A stretch of DNA of 23,063 bases from the NCBI GenBank assembly GCA_937950565.1, contig CALFCS010000104.1:1-23063 (forward strand), in the 5' to 3' direction. Positions within the stretch are counted from its first letter, which is position 1. Each line of letters starts with the position of its first letter. The notes under the pieces were generated by a model that saw nothing but the letters and a program-made list of their open reading frames with translations, was not told the origin of the DNA and did no database searches. This document shows positions 15,070-20,962 of the stretch, in pieces. Origin of the DNA: an uncultured Lachnospiraceae bacterium (GTDB lineage Bacteria > Bacillota > Clostridia > Lachnospirales > Lachnospiraceae). The translations under genes were made by a program, and so were the position numbers.

Positions 15070-15351
15070 ATGAGCGTTGTAATCATTGGTGGAAATGAGC
15101 GGATGGAGCAGCAGTATAAGCAGATATGCAAAAGACACAGATGTAAAGCAAAAGTATTTACGAGGATGTCGGGAAATCTGAAGGCTCAGATTGGAAAGCC
15201 GGATTTGATCATATTGTTTACCGCTACGGTAGCGCATAAGATGGTACATTGTGCCTTAAAGGAGGCGGAGCGTTATAATATCCGTGTAGAACGTTCACAT
15301 TCCAGCAGTGCGTGTGCTCTGGAAAATATGCTTCAGGAATGCTGTGGATGA
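15070..15351 (+). CDS. DUF2325 domain protein
   Basis: A 93-residue protein of the DUF2325 family. MSVVIIGGNERMEQQYK at the start, PDLIILFTATVAHKMV in the middle and the SHSSSACAL motif near the end are characteristic. The fold is predicted to be a small Rossmann-like alpha/beta domain. Cysteines (C20, C25, C57, C78, C90, C91 approximately) could bind metal, but no ligand set is known. The ATG at 15070 follows AAGGAAGGAG at 15054-15063. It sits 35 bases after the DUF3793 gene and should share its Fur-controlled promoter. Its 3' end overlaps the convergent lipoprotein remnant by 19 bases. Function unknown. Confidence 0.88.
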   Translation: MSVVIIGGNERMEQQYKQICKRHRCKAKVFTRMSGNLKAQIGKPDLIILFTATVAHKMVHCALKEAERYNIRVERSHSSSACALENMLQECCG

Positions 15352-15605
15352 CATCGTAATTCCCTCATAATGTCCTCCTGTTTTTTAATACCAGTCATGC
15401 TTCTCGCCCAGGTCAAGGGAATTGATTTTTTGCATCTCATTGTTTCGTCTTTACCTTCTGCAGTTGTTTCTGATGGCCGGGCAGTCTGCTCAGACACTTG
15501 CTGTGCATCCTGCGATTCACTGCTTTCCGGCGCCGGATTTGTCCCACAGGCTGAAAAGCTGAACACCAGAATAAGCAACAGACAGAGTGCGGTAATCTTC
15601 TTCAT
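15333..15605 (-). pseudogene. Truncated lipoprotein gene (remnant)
   Basis: The first 50 or so residues are a standard lipoprotein start: MKKITALCLLLILVFSFSACG with a lipobox Cys at residue 20, then a Ser/Glu/Thr-rich linker ending near AEGKDE. After that the frame turns into Arg/Lys-rich sequence unlike any domain. A different frame reads EMQKINSLDLGEKHDWY and stops at 15386-15388, which looks like a genuine C-terminus. A deletion with a frameshift has therefore joined the N-terminus to a short C-terminal tail. The start has GGAGG upstream and its ATGA overlaps the stop of the acetyltransferase remnant, so the two were one translationally coupled operon. The lost central domain cannot be named. 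Confidence 0.6.
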
Positions 15606-15928
15606 AATGTTCCTCCATCTATTTGTTTTATGATTTTTGCGGGCACACCATCAACTACCACGTCAGCAGGCACATCCTGTGCGACTACCGCACCCGCCGC
15701 TATGACTGCATGCTCTCCAATGTTTACTCCCGGCAAAATTGTAACATGCGCGCCAATCCAGAAAATGACAGCCAAAGTTGATAAACACATTCCTTCCGAT
15801 AAAGGTGTTTTTTCCTGCCGAACTGTCTCTGGGTTAAATAGAATTGGCATTATATTGAATTGAAAAAACTTCTTATTTCCGGGCATACTAAATGTAGGTG
15901 CAGCGTTTTTGCGCGGCTGTTGTTTCAC
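15602..15928 (-). pseudogene. Truncated sugar O-acetyltransferase (left-handed beta-helix) remnant
   Basis: Only the C-terminal third of a maltose/galactoside O-acetyltransferase-type protein remains. The sequence from WIGAHVTILPGVNIGEHAV to VDGVPAKIIKQI (15602-15760 or so) has the hexapeptide-repeat pattern and the usual family ending. The preceding 50 residues of the open frame do not continue the repeats, and the family is normally about 185-200 residues long. The catalytic His region is missing, so activity is unlikely. The stop codon overlaps the start of the lipoprotein remnant. The 5' end abuts the promoter of the winged-helix/nucleotidyltransferase cassette, which may have been inserted here. 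Confidence 0.65.
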
Positions 15929-15982
15929 AAATACTTGACAAGTTTCATCTCTTGCGGTATAATGTGAAACACATTGAAACTT
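15921..15982. promoter_or_regulatory. Four-half-site operator array over the cassette promoter
   Basis: Two interleaved perfect 8-bp inverted repeats are visible: TGTTTCAC (15921-15928) with GTGAAACA (15964-15971), and AAGTTTCA (15940-15947) with TGAAACTT (15975-15982). All four share the core GTTTCA/TGAAAC. The two left half-sites are 20 bases apart and the two right ones 10 bases apart, which puts each like-oriented pair on one face of the helix. They bracket the -35, sit in the spacer and cover the transcription start, so a bound regulator would repress. The DNA-binding product of the first gene is the obvious candidate. Confidence 0.7.
15935..15963 (+). promoter_or_regulatory. Perfect consensus promoter of the winged-helix/NTase cassette
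   Basis: TTGACA (15935-15940), exactly 17 bases, and TATAAT (15958-15963). A fully consensus sigma-A promoter is unusually strong and fits one that is held down by a repressor. Transcription would start near 15970. Confidence 0.85.
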
Positions 15983-16016
15983 ATGATGCGTTGAAAATCA
16001 GGGAGGGAGGATGGAC

Positions 16017-16997
16017 ATGCTGGATTTTTTGAAAACCATATTCGGAGACAACATCACGGCTGTCCCATATGACTGCCTGGAAAAAATGCCTTATTATATT
16101 CGGGACAATTACAAGCTGCAGCGTCTGGCATGGAAGAATAACGAATGCGTCTTACTGTCCCCATGCTCTTCTTCTTGGAGACTGCCAACCCTCAAAAAGC
16201 ATTTGAAGAACCTGCAGGAAATATGTCAGGAGCCTTGCGCTCTTTCTTTAGAAAACCTGACTTCCATGCAGCGCAGAAATCTGCTGGAAAACAGCATTCC
16301 ATTTATCTCTGCATCTCAGCAGGTCTATCTGCCCTTTTGGGGCTGCGCATTTATGGAAAAATTCAAGTCCAATACCCCCATTCCAGATAAAATGGCGCCC
16401 GGTACCCAGCTCGTCTTCTTATATCTCTATTATTTAAAAGGAATGGAAGAAGTTAACCTGACCAGAATATCCAAGGAGCTGAAGCTATCCAAGGCAACCT
16501 GCACCCGGGCCATCAACGATTTGACTGCATCCGGTCTGCTGGCACAGAAGGTCGAAGGGACTAACAAATGGATCACACCGGCCTTTGAAAAGCCTGAGTT
16601 TTTAAAAAAGGGATACGCTAGATTAAAGTCTCCCGTTGAACGCCTTGTATATGTCAAGAACCTGCCGGAAAATTTACTGTGTTTTCAAAGCGGCATAAAG
16701 GCCCTCTCGGAAATCACAATGGTTGGGGCAAAAGAACAGGATGCCGGATTGGCTGTTTCAAAGAAAACCTGTCCCGGCATTCCAGCAGACGACATTATAT
16801 CGAAGCAGGACTTTGAGGATTTTGGTGGGACAATCATTGAAGTATGGAGCTACGATCCTTCACTGCTCTCGAAAAGCGGCCGGGTGGATGAAATCTCTCT
16901 TCTACTGGGCTTAGAGTCGGAGCCGGATGAGCGGATTCAGATGGGTCTGGATGAAATCAGGGAAAAGCATGAGCTTCCTGTCAAACAGGACGAATAG
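16017..16997 (+). CDS. Winged-helix regulator, AbiEi-like antitoxin candidate
   Basis: A 326-residue soluble protein. A winged helix-turn-helix lies around residues 130-200: LVFLYLYYLKG, then ISKELKLSKATCTRAINDL as the recognition unit and a wing ending at KWITPAF. The N-terminal 120 and C-terminal 120 residues are unassigned. The architecture (wHTH regulator 12 bases ahead of an AbiEii-like nucleotidyltransferase, strong promoter with repeated half-sites) parallels AbiEi antitoxins of type IV systems. Direct homology to AbiEi is not evident, so this is a context-based call. GGAGG at 16006-16010 is 6 bases before ATG 16017 but abuts ATG 16011, so the second start is preferred. It might instead be a MarR-like regulator with an extra sensor domain. 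Confidence 0.7.
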   Translation: MLDFLKTIFGDNITAVPYDCLEKMPYYIRDNYKLQRLAWKNNECVLLSPCSSSWRLPTLKKHLKNLQEICQEPCALSLENLTSMQRRNLLENSIPFISASQQVYLPFWGCAFMEKFKSNTPIPDKMAPGTQLVFLYLYYLKGMEEVNLTRISKELKLSKATCTRAINDLTASGLLAQKVEGTNKWITPAFEKPEFLKKGYARLKSPVERLVYVKNLPENLLCFQSGIKALSEITMVGAKEQDAGLAVSKKTCPGIPADDIISKQDFEDFGGTIIEVWSYDPSLLSKSGRVDEISLLLGLESEPDERIQMGLDEIREKHELPVKQDE

Positions 16998-17009
16998 GAG
17001 AAAACGAAA

Positions 17010-17765
17010 ATGGTAAGCGGGATTGATATATTTAGGAAACATTTCAGCGATTTCAAGGATCAGTATACTGTTATTGGTGGCTTCGCCTGTGATCTGCTGA
17101 TGACGGATGCCGGGCTGGATTTTCGGCAGACGGTGGATATTGATATGGTACTCACCGTGGAGGCACTGACTACGGAATTTGCCAAAGCTTTTTGGGCGTT
17201 TATCGATCAGGGCGGGTATCAGGCCAGACAGCGCAGCAATGGGAAGCCAGAATTCTATCGGTTTGTTAACCCGACAAATCCGGCATATCCTAAAATGATC
17301 GAGCTCTTTTCTCGTCCGCAAAACAATGTCAGTCTGCAGCCGGATACGCATCTGATGCCTTTACATATAGATGACGAAGTGTCCAGCCTTTCCGCTATCC
17401 TGCTGAACGATGACTACTACCACTTCCTGCTGGACGGGAGAACCGTAACGGACGGCATATCCATTTTGGATGCCGAGCATATCATCCCGCTTAAAATGAA
17501 AGCGTGGCTTGATCTGAAGGACAAGAAAGCACAGGGGCTCCATGTAAACTCCAGAGATATCAAGAAGCATCGTTTGGATGTATTCCGTCTGTTCCAGTTG
17601 GTGCGGGAAGGTCAGCGGCTTGTCGTGCCGGCATCTGTTGGCGCTGATATTGATGATTTTATCTCCCAAATGCAGGAGACTGACACCCGATTGAGCGACA
17701 TTGGGATTTCCCGTTCCAAAGAGTCGATCCTTGAAATCTACAGGAACATGTATGTGACGGAATAA
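17010..17765 (+). CDS. AbiEii-like nucleotidyltransferase, toxin candidate
   Basis: A 251-residue protein with the minimal nucleotidyltransferase core. VIGGFACDLL (21-30) supplies the Gly-Gly motif, and RQTVDIDM (39-46) gives the metal-binding Asp43-x-Asp45. E98 in KMIELFS is a plausible third carboxylate. The C-terminal half carries the pattern LKMKAWLDL (161-169) and SRDIKKHRLDVFRL (181-194), close to the K-x-x-A and R-D-I-x-x-D signature of the AbiEii/DUF1814 group. These enzymes act as toxins by transferring nucleotides to RNA, often tRNA, or in phage-abortive systems. AGGAG lies 9 bases before ATG 17010 and overlaps the stop of the winged-helix gene, so expression is coupled. Key residues look intact. 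Toxicity and substrate are inference. Confidence 0.78.
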   Translation: MVSGIDIFRKHFSDFKDQYTVIGGFACDLLMTDAGLDFRQTVDIDMVLTVEALTTEFAKAFWAFIDQGGYQARQRSNGKPEFYRFVNPTNPAYPKMIELFSRPQNNVSLQPDTHLMPLHIDDEVSSLSAILLNDDYYHFLLDGRTVTDGISILDAEHIIPLKMKAWLDLKDKKAQGLHVNSRDIKKHRLDVFRLFQLVREGQRLVVPASVGADIDDFISQMQETDTRLSDIGISRSKESILEIYRNMYVTE

Positions 17766-17778
17766 AGGTGGTGATCAG

Positions 17779-17895
17779 ATGCCGAGAAAATTCAAGGAAG
17801 CGCGGCAAATCAATAAGCTGAAGGTAATAGAGGCCGCAGCCAGGCTTGGCGTCTCCCAGCCGACGCTGAGTGCCTGGGAAGGGGAACGGAAGTCT
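17779..17895 (+). pseudogene. XRE-family HTH regulator, N-terminal fragment
   Basis: The first 39 residues are a clear Cro/C1-type helix-turn-helix: KKL-like start, AAARLGVSQPTLSAWEGERK. This would normally continue with a further helix and a sensor or dimer region. At about 17893-17896 the sequence switches to the antisense of a flavin-reductase remnant, and the open frame running on to 18336 is meaningless beyond that point. The start has AAGGTGGTGATC and lies 13 bases after the nucleotidyltransferase gene, so it was the third gene of the cassette. The truncated product lacks most of its fold and is unlikely to work. Confidence 0.7.
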
Positions 17896-18189
17896 ATCAT
17901 CGCTCCGATATGCCGTTGCAAGCAGCAGGCTTCTCTTGCCCCTCAGATTGGAGTAGCAGCAGTGCATACGGTCCATTACGATTTTGAGCTGGGCAGACAT
18001 ATCGTAAAAATAAATCGGAGTTACATAGACCACCATATCTGCACCGTAAATTTCCTGCTCCACTACGCTCATGTCATCCGGGAAAACACAATGTCCCATA
18101 CGTTTTCTACGGTAACAGCCGGTACATGGCCGGATGTCCATGCGGGCTACATCCAGCACACGGACAGTATGACCCGCTTCCTCAGCCCC
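17896..18189 (-). pseudogene. NADPH-dependent FMN reductase / flavodoxin-fold fragment
   Basis: Read on the minus strand, about 98 residues match the central part of an iron-sulfur flavoprotein or NAD(P)H-dependent FMN reductase: KGAEEAGHTVRVLDVA, then CTGCYRRKRMGHCVFPDD with three Cys, then YGADMVVYVTPIYFYDMSAQLK and KIVMDRM. The N-terminal GSPR-type FMN loop and the C-terminal third are absent. The left end is fused to the XRE fragment and the right end continues in frame into the tail of the aldo/keto reductase remnant, so both edges are deletion joins. Confidence 0.75.
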
Positions 18190-18566
18190 CTTTACAGTAT
18201 TCAAAAACTCTGCAATCTTCCAATCGTGGTGATCAATAATTTCCGTGTGTCCAGTATCCAAAGCAGCAATCGCCTTCATTTCGTCCGCAGTAAGAACAAA
18301 ATCAAAGATGTCCATATTTTCTGCCATGCGCTGTAATAGTCGGCCAGAGACTGGTGAAGCAATACCAGATCAAGATACTCCACGCCCATCCGCTTTAAGG
18401 CCGCCTCATAGGCATGTTTGGTCTTTTCCTCGCCATAATGGTTGAGCCAGATTTTTGAGGTGATAAATACATCCTCCCGGCTTAGGCCGCTTTTGTGCAA
18501 CGCACTGCCCACTGCTTCTTCATTCATGTAATTTTCAGCGGTGTCGATCAGGCGATAGCCAATGAA
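18190..18566 (-). pseudogene. Aldo/keto reductase remnant with internal deletion
   Basis: Minus-strand reading gives FIGYRLIDTAENYMNEEAVG (split around 18510-18566), then FITSKIWLNHY and EYLDLVLLHQ, all standard AKR motifs, ending at ADYYS near 18330. The sequence then jumps, with a frame change, to RMAENMDIFDFVLTADEM and the tail ALDTGHTEIIDHHD (to 18190). About 100 residues of the barrel between these blocks are missing, and the first 40 or so residues before FIGYRL are also gone. The catalytic Asp and Tyr region survives (DTAENY), but the barrel cannot fold. The 5' end joins the LysR remnant head to head at about 18566. Confidence 0.8.
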
Positions 18567-19150
18567 TTGACTGCTGCGGGAAAATCTCTTTACGAAGATG
18601 GAAAACAGTTGCAGGACAACGCCGAAAAAGCCCTGTCCAAAGCGACTATGGCCGAGCGTACTGAGCGTATCACGATACGGGTAGAGTCATCCTTGCTCAA
18701 TCCGAGCAAGGTGCTGACAAACTTATGGGAATCGCTGTCTAAAGAATTTCCAAAGTACAAATTCAGCATCATCCCATACGAGGACAAAAAAGAGCAGATC
18801 ATCCAAGTCATTTCATCACTGAGAGATCGCATGGAGAGCATCTGATGATGGTAAAGAACGGCGATACGGAATTTATTGACCATTTTCAGGATATGCTGAA
18901 GATGACACATTCTCAGATTTTAATTGAAGAAGCGGATTATTACTACGACATGGATACCTTCAATACCTGCGAGCAAACAGGGCACTTATTGCTGACTTTG
19001 GACGCATGGGCGGATATACACCCTTCTCTGATTACCATACCGGTAGAGTGGGACTGCAAGGTAACCTATGGGATTTTGTATCCGAAAGACCCCTCAGCAC
19101 AAGTTGAGAAGTTCATCAAAATTATTGAGTCATACATTGCCGAAAATTGA
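18567..19150 (+). pseudogene. LysR-family regulator remnant lacking its HTH
   Basis: Two consecutive plus-strand frames cover parts of a LysR-type regulator. The first (18567-18845) begins with LTAAGKSLYEDGKQLQ, the sequence that normally follows the DNA-binding domain, and ends at a TGA. The second (18845-19150) reads MVKNGDTEFIDHFQDMLK and finishes with LDAWADIHPSLITIPVEW and PYGxLY-type residues, a typical effector-domain C-terminus. The N-terminal HTH is missing, and a middle section of the effector domain has been lost with a frameshift at the join. It was probably the divergent regulator of the adjacent aldo/keto reductase operon, an arrangement common in clostridia. Confidence 0.75.
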
Positions 19151-19210
19151 AAACTAAATAAAATGCAAGTTGCAAAAGCGGTGTGAAGCTTCAAGTATAT
19201 TCTTGCGCTG

Positions 19211-20026
19211 TTGCTTTTTGGCTCGAACGGCATTGTAGCAAGTTTTATCAGTATGAACAGTTATGAAATTGTACTGCTGCGAACGTTGCTCGGCAGTCTG
19301 CTTTTATTGACGATCTTTCTTCTCGGCAAAGGTAAGTTTACTTTTTATAAGAATAAAAAGCATTTTCTTTCTCTTGCTGTATCAGGAATCGCTATGGGGA
19401 CAAGCTGGATGCTGCTCTATGAGGCATACACAAGAATCGGCGTTAGTGTTTCATCGCTTTTGTATTACTGCGGCCCTGTGATTGTAATGGTATTATCTCC
19501 GTTTCTGTTTCAGGAGAAGCTAAATATTTTTAAGATTAGCGGCTTTATCTCCGTTCTTTGCGGCGTGGTTCTTGTAAATGGTAACGCATTGTCAGATGGC
19601 AGTGATACCTTTGGCATTCTATGCAGTGTTCTTTCAGCCGTGATGTATGCCTTTATGGTGATATTCAATAAGAAAGCGGCCAGCATAACAGGTCTTGAAA
19701 ATTCAGCACTTCAACTGATTATCAGTTTTCTCACAGTTACCGTTTTCGTGAGTGTTAAGCAAGGTGTTATTATGGATATTCCCACCGAAAGCATTTTACC
19801 GTTATTGATACTTGGTTTTATAAATACGGGAATCGGCTGCTATTTTTATTTTTCTTCTATTGGTAACTTGCGTGTTCAGAGCGTTGCAATCTGCGGATAT
19901 TTAGAACCGCTTTCAGCCGTTTTGTTCTCGGTGTTGCTTTTGAAAGAAGTTATGTTGCCTATACAGATTATCGGTGCTGCGTTGATATTGGGCGGTGCAA
20001 TTTTTGGAGAATGTATGAAAAGATAA
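19211..20026 (+). CDS. DMT-superfamily (EamA) transporter with damaged 5' end
   Basis: A 271-residue membrane protein with two EamA repeats and about nine to ten hydrophobic segments; family members export amino acids or metabolites. SYEIVLLRTLLGSLLLL and YCGPVIVMVLSPFLFQEKL are typical of repeat one, and GYLEPLSAVLFSVLLLKE of repeat two. The 5' end is abnormal. In-frame codons before the TTG at 19211 read SFKYILAL, the natural first membrane segment, but are preceded by an in-frame TGA (19184-19186) and there is no ATG or ribosome binding site in the right place. An ATG at 19163 gives MQVAKAV then that stop. Either a nonsense or indel mutation has removed the start, or a weak TTG is used. 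The rest of the frame is intact. Confidence 0.65.
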   Translation: MLFGSNGIVASFISMNSYEIVLLRTLLGSLLLLTIFLLGKGKFTFYKNKKHFLSLAVSGIAMGTSWMLLYEAYTRIGVSVSSLLYYCGPVIVMVLSPFLFQEKLNIFKISGFISVLCGVVLVNGNALSDGSDTFGILCSVLSAVMYAFMVIFNKKAASITGLENSALQLIISFLTVTVFVSVKQGVIMDIPTESILPLLILGFINTGIGCYFYFSSIGNLRVQSVAICGYLEPLSAVLFSVLLLKEVMLPIQIIGAALILGGAIFGECMKR

Positions 20027-20254
20027 GGGTAAAGCAAAACACTCCCCGCAAAACTATATGCCAGTGCCAGCAAGCTGTGTCAGTTTTTTCGTATTCATAG
20101 TTGTTCTCATTTGCAATGCAGCTATTACCGCATTAGCATCCCTGCTTTATATGATAAAAATTAAGAAAGCAGACCGCATCTTGAAAAGAAATATTGACCT
20201 TTCAGAGGGCAGATGTTATTGTAAAGCTAAGTTTTTATCTGGAAGGAGAAAGTT
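20027..20254 (+). other. Intergenic region before the ABC operon
   Basis: A 66-codon hydrophobic frame (20058-20258) with one strong membrane-like stretch (VSFFVFIVVLICNAAITALASLL) lies here but has no ribosome binding site and overlaps the next start codon. It may be a decayed fragment. The 3' half of the region holds the promoter of the ABC exporter operon. No terminator for the DMT gene was seen. Confidence 0.4.
20194..20222 (+). promoter_or_regulatory. Putative promoter of the ABC exporter operon
   Basis: TTGACC (20194-20199), a 17-base spacer and TATTGT (20217-20222) lie about 30 bases upstream of the ATPase start, giving a leader of roughly 25 bases. Confidence 0.55.
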
Positions 20255-20962
20255 ATGAGATTTGTAATGGAACATCTTTCAAAGCATTTCGAAAAGAAGG
20301 AAGTATTAAAGGATATCCATTTTACTTTTGAAGAGGGAAAAATCTATGGGCTTCTGGGGAGAAATGGGGCCGGAAAGACGACGTTATTTAATTGTATCAA
20401 CCGGGATATTCCGTTTGATGGCGGTAGTTTTCATATGGAAGAAGGCGGGCAGGCCCGTCCGGTGCGTCCGGAAGATGTCGGGTATGTCTTGTCCACGCCT
20501 GCTGTGCCGGAATTTTTGACGGGGCGTGAATTTCTGAAGTTTTTCCTGGACATTAATGAGGCATCCGTGACAGAGCGGAAAAGTATAGATGAATATTTTG
20601 AGTCTATGAGCATAGCGCCGGAGGATCGGGATAAGCTTCTGAAGGATTATTCCCATGGGATGAAGAATAAGATGCAGATGCTGGTCAATCTGATTGCGCA
20701 GCCGAATATCCTTCTTCTGGACGAGCCGCTGACTTCTTTGGACGTGATCGTAGCTGAGGAGATGAAACAGCTTCTTCGCTCTTTAAAGAGTGGACGGATT
20801 ACGATTTTTTCTACCCATCTGCTGGATCTTGCGCTGGATTTGTGCGACGAGATTGTTCTGTTAAGCGGCGGTGAGCTGGAAGTCATTGATAAATCCAATA
20901 TGGACAGTCATGAGTTCCGGGAGAAGATTATAGCGGCGCTTAAGGAGGAAGGTCATGAATAA
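20255..20962 (+). CDS. ABC transporter ATP-binding protein
   Basis: A 235-residue ATPase that should pair with the membrane protein encoded next. Walker A is GRNGAGKTT (35-43), Walker B is ILLLDEP (152-158), the D-loop SLD follows at 161-163, and the switch His is H188 or so in STHLLD. The signature motif is YSHGMKNKM, which departs from LSGGQ but is seen in ABC-2-type exporter ATPases with the same KxK continuation. The Q-loop position (about 78-82, YVLST) shows no glutamine. GGAAGGAG at 20241-20248 supports the ATG at 20255. Its stop codon overlaps the permease start by 8 bases, so the two are translationally coupled. Substrate unknown; bacitracin-type peptide or self-immunity export is possible but unsupported. 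Confidence 0.92.
   Translation: MRFVMEHLSKHFEKKEVLKDIHFTFEEGKIYGLLGRNGAGKTTLFNCINRDIPFDGGSFHMEEGGQARPVRPEDVGYVLSTPAVPEFLTGREFLKFFLDINEASVTERKSIDEYFESMSIAPEDRDKLLKDYSHGMKNKMQMLVNLIAQPNILLLDEPLTSLDVIVAEEMKQLLRSLKSGRITIFSTHLLDLALDLCDEIVLLSGGELEVIDKSNMDSHEFREKIIAALKEEGHE

Noticed and set aside
17896..18336. Continuation of the XRE frame to 185 codons
   Set aside because: Beyond residue 39 the frame is antisense to flavin-reductase and aldo/keto-reductase remnants that read sensibly on the minus strand.
20058..20258. 66-codon hydrophobic frame before the ABC operon as a gene
   Set aside because: It has no ribosome binding site, overlaps the ATPase start and contains that operon's promoter; kept only as a possible fragment in the intergenic note.
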